Source: Burkholderia pyrrocinia (lineage in GTDB: Bacteria; Pseudomonadota; Gammaproteobacteria; Burkholderiales; Burkholderiaceae). Taken from it: a stretch of 64,000 nt of DNA. Both the position numbers and the translations under genes were made by a program. The notes under the pieces were generated by a model. That model was not told where the DNA came from, made no database searches, and saw only the letters and a list, made by a program, of their open reading frames with translations. Positions 51,132 to 58,991 of the stretch are shown one piece after another; positions within the stretch are counted from its first letter, which is position 1, and the number at the start of each line of letters is the position of its first letter. The DNA lies in contig NZ_CP070978.1 of the NCBI RefSeq assembly GCF_018417535.1, forward strand, positions 124,001 through 188,000. The letters are read 5' to 3'.

Positions 51132-52388
51132 ATGACGAATCTTTCTCGACGCAAGATGCTGGCGGGTACGGCCGGCGCCATTGCCGCCGCGGGCATTGCC
51201 GTATCGGCCAAGGCCGCCTCGTTCGGCAATCCGGACAGTCCGCCGGAAGGCGCGGTGAATGCGCACAACCGCCAGAGCCTGACCGACCCCGGCCCGAAAA
51301 ATCCGGCAATCGCCAACCAGTTTCCGTCTTTTCAGGATCCGCCGGCCACCGATATCAACGGGATGCCATTATTCTGGGCGTCTTTCAATAATGCCCATAA
51401 ACGCATTCAAAATGGCGGGTGGGCGCGCGAAGTCACGCAGGACGATTTTGCGATTTCGGAAACCATTTCCGGTGTCAACATGCGCCTGACGCGCGGCGGC
51501 ATTCGCGAGATGCACTGGCACCAGCAGGCCGAGTGGGCGATCATGCTCGACGGCCGCTGCCGGATCACGGTGCTCGACGGACTGGGGCGGCCGTCGGTGC
51601 AGGACGTGAAAACCGGCGATCTGTGGTATTTCCCGCCCGGCCTGCCGCATTCGCTGCAGGGCCTCGGCACCGATGGCGCCGAATTCCTGCTCGCGTTCGA
51701 TAACGGCCGTGCGTCGGAATTCAATACGCTGCTGCTGACCGACTGGGTCGCGCATACACCGCCCGATGTGCTCGCGCTGAACTTCGGCGTGCCCGCCGAT
51801 GTGTTCAGGAACATCCCGATCGACAACCTGTGGATCTTCCAGGGCGACGAACCCGGCCCGCTCGCGGATGCCCAGCGCGCGTCGGCTTCGTCGGCCGGTG
51901 CGCCGCCGCATCCGTTCATCTTCCCGCTCGGCGACATGAAGCCGGTCAGGAAGACGCGCGGCGGCGAAGTGCGGATCGCGGACAGCACCAACTTCAACGT
52001 GTCGACGACCGTCGCGGCGGCGCTCGTCACCGTGCATCCGGGCGGCATGCGCGAGCTGCACTGGCACCCGAACGCGGACGAATGGCAGTACTACCTGCAG
52101 GGCGACGCGCGAATGACCGTGTTCGACACGGGGCCGAAGGCGCAGACGGCCGACTTCCGCGCGGGCGACGTCGGCTACGTGAAGAAGAGCCTCGGACACT
52201 ACGTGCAGAACACCGGCAACACCGACCTGGTGTTCCTCGAGATCTTCAAGACCGACCGCTACGCCGAGGTGTCGCTGTCCGACTGGCTCGCGCACACGCC
52301 GCCGAAGCTCGTCGAAGCGCACCTGAACGTCGCGCCGGACGTGATCGCGCAGTTTCCGCGCAACCGTCCCGACGTCGTGCCGCTGTAA
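51132..52388 (+). CDS. oxdC: Oxalate decarboxylase (bicupin, Tat-exported)
   Basis: A 418-residue two-cupin enzyme converting oxalate to formate and CO2 with manganese. A twin-arginine signal (LSRRKMLAGTAGAIAAAGIA) directs folded export. Both manganese sites are present: MHWHQQAEW near 120-130 and LHWHPNADEW near 310-320, each with further Glu and His ligands. The catalytic lid is ASEFNT, aligned with SENST of the Bacillus enzyme; the essential Glu remains while the next residues differ. It is followed 96 bases later by an Nramp manganese importer, matching its cofactor need. Its upstream region is AT-rich. Confidence 0.9.
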   Translation: MTNLSRRKMLAGTAGAIAAAGIAVSAKAASFGNPDSPPEGAVNAHNRQSLTDPGPKNPAIANQFPSFQDPPATDINGMPLFWASFNNAHKRIQNGGWAREVTQDDFAISETISGVNMRLTRGGIREMHWHQQAEWAIMLDGRCRITVLDGLGRPSVQDVKTGDLWYFPPGLPHSLQGLGTDGAEFLLAFDNGRASEFNTLLLTDWVAHTPPDVLALNFGVPADVFRNIPIDNLWIFQGDEPGPLADAQRASASSAGAPPHPFIFPLGDMKPVRKTRGGEVRIADSTNFNVSTTVAAALVTVHPGGMRELHWHPNADEWQYYLQGDARMTVFDTGPKAQTADFRAGDVGYVKKSLGHYVQNTGNTDLVFLEIFKTDRYAEVSLSDWLAHTPPKLVEAHLNVAPDVIAQFPRNRPDVVPL

Positions 52389-52484
52389 CGCGGCCGTCAT
52401 CCTGCCGTGGCCGGCACGCGGCAGGCCGGCCGCGGCGCCCGCTTCCGGGCAAGCTTTCCTCATCCGAACGGAACACGACACGAC

Positions 52485-53792
52485 ATGATTCCCGTCACGA
52501 GTAAATCCGCCGGCGGCCTCGCGCTGCCGGGCCCGTCTCCCGAGCGCGCCGACGGCGCGGCGCGGGCCGCGCTGGAAGGGCGCCGCACCGGCGTCGCCGC
52601 GCTGCTGCCGTTCGTCGGCCCGGCCGTGATCGCGTCGATCGGATATATGGACCCCGGCAACTTCGCGACCAACATCCAGGCCGGCGCCGCGTACGGCTAT
52701 CGGCTGCTGTGGGTCGTGCTGGCCGCGAACGCGATCGCGATGCTGTTCCAGGCGATGTCGGCGAAGCTCGGCATCGTGACCGGCCGCAATCTCGCGGAGC
52801 TGTGCCGCGACCGTTTCCCCGCGCCGGTCGTGTGGGTCATGTGGGCCGCATCCGAGATCGCCGCAATGGCGACCGATCTCGCCGAATTCCTCGGCGGCGC
52901 GCTCGCATTCGGGCTGTTGTGCCACCTGTCGCTGTTCGCGGGAATGATCGCGACGGCGTGCGCGACCTGCGCGATCCTCGCGCTCGAAAAGCGCGGCTTC
53001 CGGCCGCTGGAAGCCGCGATCGCGGCGCTGGTCGGCGTGATCGGCGCGTGTTATCTCGGCGAACTGCTGATCGCGCCGCAGGACTGGCACGCGGCCGCGT
53101 TCCACCTGGTCGTCCCGCAGATTCCGGATCATGCGGCGCTGACGATCGCGGTCGGGATCATCGGCGCGACGATCATGCCGCACACGCTGTATCTGCATTC
53201 GGGCCTTACGCAGGATCGCACTGCGCCGCGCGACGATGCGCAGCGGCGGCGGCTCGTGCGTTTCTCGAACCGCGAGGTCGTCGTCGCGCTCGGGCTGGCC
53301 GGGTTCGTGAATCTCGCGATGGTGATGATGGCATCGTCGGCGTTCCACCGGAACGCGCCGGGCATGACCGACATCGGCGACGCGTATCACACGCTGATCC
53401 CGGTGCTCGGGCCGGCGGCCGGTGCGCTGTTTCTCGTCGCGCTGCTGACGTCCGGCGTGTCGAGTTCGGTGGTCGGCACGATGGCCGGGCAGGTCGTGAT
53501 GCAGGGTTTCATCCGCCGTCGCATGTCGATATGGGTAAGGCGCGCGGTGACGATCGCGCCCGCGTTCGCGGTGGTCGCGCTCGGCTGCGACGTCACGCGC
53601 GCGATGGTGGCGAGCCAGGTCGTGCTGAGTTTCGTGCTGCCGATGCCGATGATCGCGCTGCTGATGCTGTCGGCGCGCAAGGACGTGATGGGCGCCTACG
53701 CGATGCGGATGCCGTTGCGGATCGTCGCCGGCGCGGCGACGATCGTGATCGTCGGGTTGAATGCGTATCTGGTGTGGGCGGCCTTCAATTGA
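52485..53792 (+). CDS. mntH: Nramp-family Mn2+/Fe2+ transporter
   Basis: A 435-residue inner-membrane divalent-metal importer with 11 helices. The helix 1 metal-binding motif is MDPGNFATN (D56, N59), and the helix 6 motif is GATIMPHTLYLHS, with the Met and the His that favour manganese. The long N-terminal segment (1-38) is cytoplasmic. The start at 52485 gives a standard N-terminus; the frame is open further upstream, but without coding character. Lying 96 bases after the Mn-dependent oxalate decarboxylase on the same strand, it probably supplies that enzyme's metal before Tat export. Confidence 0.88.
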   Translation: MIPVTSKSAGGLALPGPSPERADGAARAALEGRRTGVAALLPFVGPAVIASIGYMDPGNFATNIQAGAAYGYRLLWVVLAANAIAMLFQAMSAKLGIVTGRNLAELCRDRFPAPVVWVMWAASEIAAMATDLAEFLGGALAFGLLCHLSLFAGMIATACATCAILALEKRGFRPLEAAIAALVGVIGACYLGELLIAPQDWHAAAFHLVVPQIPDHAALTIAVGIIGATIMPHTLYLHSGLTQDRTAPRDDAQRRRLVRFSNREVVVALGLAGFVNLAMVMMASSAFHRNAPGMTDIGDAYHTLIPVLGPAAGALFLVALLTSGVSSSVVGTMAGQVVMQGFIRRRMSIWVRRAVTIAPAFAVVALGCDVTRAMVASQVVLSFVLPMPMIALLMLSARKDVMGAYAMRMPLRIVAGAATIVIVGLNAYLVWAAFN

Positions 53793-53827
53793 ACGGCAGC
53801 GGTGCGTGGCGACCGCAGGGGCGCCGC

Positions 53828-55081
53828 CTACTGCTGCATGTCCGGCGCTTCGCGAAGCCGCCAGATCGCGTTGCACTGCTGGCCGCCGAGGCTCGTCGAG
53901 CGCAGCGTGATGACGGTGCCGGCCGCGACCTGATACCAGAAATGCGCCATCAGCTCGGTGCCTTTGCGCTGCGCGTGCCCGTCGATCAGCACGTCGCACC
54001 GCAGCGGCGACGGCGAGCCGGACGGGTGCGTGATGTAGATGTTCAGGCGCGCAATGTCGCGTGTCGCGGTGAACACGATTTCGTGGTTTCCGCTGCCGAC
54101 GAGCATCGTGCCGCCCGGTTCGTCGATGGCCTGGAGGTAGGCGCCCGGGCTGCCTTCGATCGCCGCGGCCGACACGGTCAACCCGGCCGATCGCACGTAG
54201 TCCGTCGCCGCGATGCGTGCGGCAATGGCATCGGACTGCGCCGGCGTGCCGTCCGACAGCGCGAATGGCGCACCGTCGCGCAGCGCGGCATCGACGTGGT
54301 TTGCGTAGTAGCGCCACCGGTCGATGAAGCGGATATCGCCGGTCATGTGCAGCGCGCGGATCGGCTCGCCCTGATACCGGAGCGTCGTGCTGCCGTCACT
54401 TGCATCGAACGATTCGTGAATGCCGTACTTGCTGACGAAGTTCTGGACCGGATCGAGCAGCGCCGTTTCGCCCTGTGCGCTCCACAGGTGCAGGAACGTC
54501 GTATCGATGCCGAAGCATTCCTGGAAATCGGTGCCGATGCGGACGATGCAGTCGCGCAGGTGATTCGCGTAGCGCGCCCATGCGTCGGCCGTTCCGGCAA
54601 CGAGCCCGGCCTGCAGCGCGTTGCCGTGGCGGGCAGTGACTTCGTCGACGACGAGGCGCCAGTGATGGTCGCGCCGCTCGCCGATCAGCGGTGCGACGAT
54701 GAACGTGCAGAACAGCGGGTCGGGACACACGTGGATCCGGTCGTCGCCGATCTGCGAGAACAGGTCGAAGCGCGGCGCACAGAACCAGATGTCGGCGTCG
54801 TACAGCGCGAGCTTGCGGATCTGCGGGTTGCGGGCGCAGTAGTCGGCGGCCTCGATGAAACGGCCGACCGGCAGCGCATACGCGCTCGACGCGTCGATCA
54901 CGTCGACCGACTGGCTCGCGAGGATCTGCCGCTTGCGTTCGGACAGCCCGTAGCCGATCACCGCGATCCGCCCGTCGTAGCCGGTGTGCCGCAGCGACAG
55001 CAGGAACGGCACGAGCATTTCGTACCATGCGCGGTTGTTGTCGTTGATCGCCACGCAGACCGCGTGCTCGCTCGGAGGCAT
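53828..55081 (-). CDS. GT-A-fold glycosyltransferase-like protein with C-terminal beta domain
   Basis: A 417-residue protein. The first 260 residues have the order of small nucleotide-sugar transferases: CVAINDNNRAWYEMLVPFLL, LALYDADIWF with a D95-A-D97 metal motif, and later FHL-type and W-rich segments around ECFGIDTTFLHLW. The C-terminal 130 residues (from about 290) are beta-rich and resemble a carbohydrate-binding module. No membrane segment. The start at 55081 follows GGAAGAGAAC. It lies in reverse orientation between the MntH gene and the second dipeptide-binding protein. Substrate and family number are uncertain. Confidence 0.6.
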   Translation of the reverse strand: MPPSEHAVCVAINDNNRAWYEMLVPFLLSLRHTGYDGRIAVIGYGLSERKRQILASQSVDVIDASSAYALPVGRFIEAADYCARNPQIRKLALYDADIWFCAPRFDLFSQIGDDRIHVCPDPLFCTFIVAPLIGERRDHHWRLVVDEVTARHGNALQAGLVAGTADAWARYANHLRDCIVRIGTDFQECFGIDTTFLHLWSAQGETALLDPVQNFVSKYGIHESFDASDGSTTLRYQGEPIRALHMTGDIRFIDRWRYYANHVDAALRDGAPFALSDGTPAQSDAIAARIAATDYVRSAGLTVSAAAIEGSPGAYLQAIDEPGGTMLVGSGNHEIVFTATRDIARLNIYITHPSGSPSPLRCDVLIDGHAQRKGTELMAHFWYQVAAGTVITLRSTSLGGQQCNAIWRLREAPDMQQ

Positions 55082-55286
55082 GTTCTCTTCCCGTTGCGCG
55101 CACCCGGGCGTGCGCGTCCTGTTCTCGTTGTTGAGTCGAATTCGGTGGCTTTCATCACCGCCGGGCGCGGCCGGCCCCGTGGCGTCGGCCATTGTAGATC
55201 GCCGGCGTCGCACGGCATAGCGCCGGCGCGGCGGACTGCGGCGATTACCCGCGCGCCGGCATGGCCGGCCGCGCGGGCAGCCGCGA

Positions 55287-56876
55287 TTACTTCGCGAGCG
55301 TCCGGTATGACACGAGGTCGTTGATCGGCCCGATTTCCGGCCCGGTCGCACCGGGGCGCGTCGCGACCTGCACGACCTTCTCGAACATGATGATGAACGG
55401 CGAGTTCGCGAGCACGGCCTTCTGCAGCGCCTCGTAACGCTGCGCGCGCTTCGCGGGCGACGGCTCGACGAGCGCGGCCTCGGTGTCCTTCGTCAGTTGC
55501 GGAATATCCCAGCTATTGCGCCACGCGAGCATCTTGGTCGGCGACTGGTCCGAGTTGTCCGGATTCCACGCGAAGCCGCGCGCGTTGCTGTTCGGGTCCA
55601 TGTAGTCGGGCGACCATTCGCCGATGAAGATGTCGTGCTGGCGCGCGCGATACTTGCCGATCGCCTGCTTCGCATCGCCGGGGATCAGCTTCACGCGGAT
55701 GCCGCCCTGCGCGAAGTTGGCCTGCAGCGCCTGCGCGATCTCGAGGTACGGATAGTCGTTCGGCATGTCCATCGTCACGTCGAAGCCGTTCGGCAAGCCG
55801 GCCTTCGCGAGCAGCGCCTTCGCCTTCGCGACATCCTGCTTGTACGGCCGTGCGTTCAGCGTGCCGAGGAAGCCTTCGGGCAGGAAGGTTTCATGCACCT
55901 TGTAGGTCGTGCTGACGATGTTGCGCTGGATGCCGTCGTAGTCGACGAGCCATTTCATCGCTTGCTGCACGTCGGGCTTCGCGAGGTTCGGGTTCTTCGT
56001 GTTCAGGCTCAGGTACAGCAGCGCGGATACCGGCCACGATGCGACCTTGATCTTGCCGGCCTTCGTCAGCGCGGCGAGGCTGTCGGGGCTCAGGTTGCGC
56101 GCGGCGTCGGCGTCGCCGTTTTCCAGCAGCAGCCGCTGCGCGGACGCTTCGGGCACGTGGCGCAGCACGACGCGCTTCATCGGGTACGGCGTGCGGTACT
56201 TGTCGAAACGCTGCAGCACGATGCTTTCGTTCGGCGTCCACTTGACGAGCTGGTACGGGCCGGAGCCCGCGTCGTTGGTCCTGAGCCAGCCGCTGCCGAA
56301 ATCGTTGCCCTGCTGGTGCGACAGCAGCAGCTTCTTGTCGAAGACCGATGCCGGGCATGCGCTCAGCACGTTGAGCACGAAGCTCGGTGCGTACTTGCGG
56401 TCGGTTTCGAGCACGACGGTCTGCGGGTCGATCGCGCGCACCTTCTGCATCACGTTCGCCTTCGTGAGGCCGAGATCGGCGAGCACGCCGGCCGGCCCCT
56501 TGTCGAGCAGGATGGTGCGCTGCAGCGACCACGCGACGTCGTCGGCGGTCACCGGGTTGCCGGAATGGAACGCGAGGCCGGGGCGCAGCTTGAACGTGTA
56601 GGTCACGCCGTCGGCGCCCACCGTCCACGATTGCGCGATCTGCCCGTTGAATTTCGTCGGGTCCTTCAGGTCGACGCGCACGAGCCGCTCGTAGGTGTTC
56701 GCGACGTACTCGGACGGCACCAGTTCGTAGATCCCGCTCGGGTCGAGGGTCGTGAATTCGCCGAGCTGCGTGGCGACGACGAAGATGCCGGGCGGCGTGG
56801 CAGCCTGCACCGGCAGCGCCGGAACAAGCGCGACGAGCGCGGCGCTGACGAACAGCCGGGACAGCAGGTGCTTCAT
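55287..56876 (-). CDS. Second dipeptide-type ABC substrate-binding protein (DdpA paralogue)
   Basis: A 529-residue periplasmic SBP_bac_5 protein with a signal peptide ending PVQAA. It aligns with the ddpA product along its full length: LDPSGIYELVPSEYVANTYERLV, FHSGNPVTADDVAWSLQR, LLSHQQGNDFG and the terminal GPEIGPINDLVSYRTLAK. It lies alone, 5.7 kb from the ddp operon, with no permease beside it. It probably feeds the same DdpBCDF transporter with a different peptide. The start at 56876 has GGAG upstream and gives the proper signal peptide. Confidence 0.88.
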   Translation of the reverse strand: MKHLLSRLFVSAALVALVPALPVQAATPPGIFVVATQLGEFTTLDPSGIYELVPSEYVANTYERLVRVDLKDPTKFNGQIAQSWTVGADGVTYTFKLRPGLAFHSGNPVTADDVAWSLQRTILLDKGPAGVLADLGLTKANVMQKVRAIDPQTVVLETDRKYAPSFVLNVLSACPASVFDKKLLLSHQQGNDFGSGWLRTNDAGSGPYQLVKWTPNESIVLQRFDKYRTPYPMKRVVLRHVPEASAQRLLLENGDADAARNLSPDSLAALTKAGKIKVASWPVSALLYLSLNTKNPNLAKPDVQQAMKWLVDYDGIQRNIVSTTYKVHETFLPEGFLGTLNARPYKQDVAKAKALLAKAGLPNGFDVTMDMPNDYPYLEIAQALQANFAQGGIRVKLIPGDAKQAIGKYRARQHDIFIGEWSPDYMDPNSNARGFAWNPDNSDQSPTKMLAWRNSWDIPQLTKDTEAALVEPSPAKRAQRYEALQKAVLANSPFIIMFEKVVQVATRPGATGPEIGPINDLVSYRTLAK

Positions 56877-57007
56877 GCGGGCTCCGTTGAAAGGGAATCG
56901 TGGGTGCGATTCTCTCATCGACGGCCGCCCGGATGAAAATATTCGGCGTGCGCGCGGTGGCGCACACGAGTGGGCCGGGCGGGCGCCCGGCGCCGGCAGG
57001 CGTCGGA

Positions 57008-57340
57008 TCAGATCACGCAGCGCGCGATCGCGAAGCGCATCGCTTCCTCGGGCGGCTGGCTGCCCGAGCCGCGCACGACCTTGACGACCGAACCGTTGCC
57101 CGATGGCGTGAGCGTGACGAAGTACGAGTTCGAGCCGACGGAGATGTCGGTCACGCCGTTGTGCTGCGACTGCTCGGTGCCCGACAGGCGGCTGTCGAGG
57201 CAGTTGGCGATCGCGTGGGCCGGACGTTGCGACGACACGTAGATCATCGGCGCTGTGCCGGATGAGGCCGAATCGGACGAGGGAGCGGAACCGCAGGCGG
57301 CGAGCAGGGCGGTGGGAAGGAGCAGCAGGAATCGTTTCAT
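57008..57340 (-). CDS. Small lipoprotein of unknown function
   Basis: A 110-residue protein with a lipoprotein signal peptide (MKRFLLLLPTALLAAC; lipid Cys at 16), a Ser-rich linker, then MIYVSSQRPAHAIANCLDSRL. Two cysteines, at about 47 and 108, could form a disulfide. The mature part is short and beta-alpha in character, with ISVGSNSYFVTLTPSGNGSVVKVV; conserved in Burkholderia as I recall, without known function. Confidence 0.72.
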   Translation of the reverse strand: MKRFLLLLPTALLAACGSAPSSDSASSGTAPMIYVSSQRPAHAIANCLDSRLSGTEQSQHNGVTDISVGSNSYFVTLTPSGNGSVVKVVRGSGSQPPEEAMRFAIARCVI

Positions 57341-57527
57341 GGTCGGTCGTCGAGTGTCTCGTATCGAGGCTGGGGCGCGGGGTAGGCGAAACGCGAAGCT
57401 TCGCGACGAAACCGCCCGGAATCGGGCCGTTTTTGACGGTCGATTACGGCAAGCGGCTGACGACGGAGTATACCCGCGGCATTTGACGCGGATGGAGCGT
57501 TGAAACGATTCGATACAACAACAAGCA

Positions 57528-57552
57528 CCCGCTGCCGCGCGGCGGCAGCGGG
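57528..57552 (-). terminator. Terminator of the small exported-protein gene
   Basis: CCCGCTGCCGC (57528-57538) pairs perfectly with GCGGCAGCGGG (57542-57552) around a three-base loop. Read on the reverse strand it is followed by TGCTTGTTGTTG, an interrupted T-run. It lies 44 bases after the stop of the exported-protein gene. Confidence 0.6.
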
Positions 57553-57596
57553 CGTTTCAGGTGAAGGCGAATGGGCGCTTGCCGGTGTTGTCGATC

Positions 57597-57926
57597 TTAT
57601 TGGCCGATCTTGTTGCCGACCGCATTTTCCTGCTGGTTCAGCACGTGCTGTTCGCTCTTGGTGATGTGGCTGTGATCCTGCACAGCCATGTCCCGCTCTT
57701 CCTGGCGGATCTTGCGGTCGTCACGGTGCAGGCGCGCGGCCTGTGCGTGCGACATCTCGCCTTCCTTCACTTCGTGATGGATGCGGCGATTCTGGTTTGC
57801 GAGGCGCTGGTTGACCTCTTCGCGGCGCGGATGCGCCTGCTGCCACGGCGTGTCGGCGAACGCGGTGCCGGTCAGCACCGACATCAGGGTGGCGGCAATC
57901 GCGAGATGGCGGGTAAGTGCTCGCAT
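57597..57926 (-). CDS. Small exported basic protein
   Basis: A 109-residue protein with a signal peptide (MRALTRHLAIAATLMSVLTG then AFA) and a highly charged, His/Arg/Gln-rich mature part: QAHPRREEVNQRLANQNRRI, then KEGEMSHAQAARLHRDDRKI. The mature helix repeats charged residues at heptad-like intervals, suggesting a helical hairpin in the periplasm. Similar small proteins occur widely in Burkholderiales without known role. The start at 57926 gives the signal peptide. Confidence 0.72.
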   Translation of the reverse strand: MRALTRHLAIAATLMSVLTGTAFADTPWQQAHPRREEVNQRLANQNRRIHHEVKEGEMSHAQAARLHRDDRKIRQEERDMAVQDHSHITKSEQHVLNQQENAVGNKIGQ

Positions 57927-58058
57927 GGTGTTTTCTCCTGTCGTTGTGCGCCCGAATCGTGGGCGCTTGACGAAAAAACGCGGAGCGGGCACCGGCTGTT
58001 GACGTTTCGGCCTGTATCGATTGCAAGCGTTCGTTACGTCTGGCGTTTGCGGCGCGTG

Positions 58059-58979
58059 TCAGGTGAGCCGATAGGACCGGCAGGGCGTCACTTCCGCCGG
58101 CAGCGGCTCGCGGTTCAGTTCGAGCAGCGTGCGCTCGATCTGCCGCGTGATCGCATCGAGTGCGAGATGGTTCGGCCCGTCGCCGAACGGCTCGGCGATC
58201 GCATGTGCGATCGCGTCGAGCGCGATCAGCGTATACGCGACGAACACGGTGACGAACGGCGTCGCCGCGCCGATCGAGTCGACGAGGCCGAACGGCAGCA
58301 GCACGCAGTATGCATAGATGGTTCGATGCAGCAGCACGTCGTACGAGAACGGGATCGGCGTCGACGCGATGCGCTCGCAGCCGCTCACCATCGCGACGAG
58401 TTCGTCGAGGCGCGCGTCGAGCATCCACAGGCGCGTGTCGGCGAGGCGGCCCGCATCGGCGCGCGCGGCGAACGCTTCGCGCAGCCCGTGCACGATCGCG
58501 ACCGGGCGAAACCGCGCGGCGGCGACCTGCGCATAAGTGCCGTCGTCGAGCAGCGCGCGCAGGTCCGCGGCCGGATCGGTGCCGCGCAGTTGATGCTTGA
58601 GCGCATAGACGAACGCGACGACCGTCCGCACGAACGTGCGCCGCGCGTCGTCGTCGTTATCGACCGCGCCGTAGCAGAGCGCCTGCGACACGAGCGTGCG
58701 CGTGGCGGTCAGCACGCCGCCCCACAGTTGCCGCGCCTCGCGGTAGCGGTCGTAGCTCGCGTTGTTGCGAAACCCCGCGAAGATCGCGAGCGTGAGCCCG
58801 ATCAGCGTGAACGGCGTCGGGTTCAGCGGCACCTTCTCGCCGAGCACGCGGCCGCCGCCCCACACTGCGACGAGGCTGATCGCGAGCGTCAGCACGAGCT
58901 GCGGCAGGATGGTCGGCAGCACCGAGCCGTTCCAGACCAGCAGCATCCGCAGCCAGTGCTCGCGCGGACGAACGATCAT
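58059..58979 (-). CDS. Bestrophin-like anion channel (UPF0187/YneE family)
   Basis: A 306-residue membrane protein. The first 110 residues hold two hydrophobic pairs (ILPQLVLTLAISLVAVWGGG and PFTLIGLTLAIFAGFRNN), followed by YDRYREARQLWGGV, the family signature. Bacterial bestrophins form pentameric chloride or cation channels. The conserved PFG..PNHLALD segment lies near the C-terminus. The start is only 12 bases after the stop of the YdeP-like gene, so the two form one unit. Confidence 0.85.
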   Translation of the reverse strand: MIVRPREHWLRMLLVWNGSVLPTILPQLVLTLAISLVAVWGGGRVLGEKVPLNPTPFTLIGLTLAIFAGFRNNASYDRYREARQLWGGVLTATRTLVSQALCYGAVDNDDDARRTFVRTVVAFVYALKHQLRGTDPAADLRALLDDGTYAQVAAARFRPVAIVHGLREAFAARADAGRLADTRLWMLDARLDELVAMVSGCERIASTPIPFSYDVLLHRTIYAYCVLLPFGLVDSIGAATPFVTVFVAYTLIALDAIAHAIAEPFGDGPNHLALDAITRQIERTLLELNREPLPAEVTPCRSYRLT

Positions 58980-58991
58980 CGTCGTGCTCCG

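Noticed and set aside
51369..54317. Minus-strand open frame of about 982 residues
   Set aside because: It is antisense to the oxalate decarboxylase and MntH genes; composition is Arg/Asp/His-rich shadow sequence.
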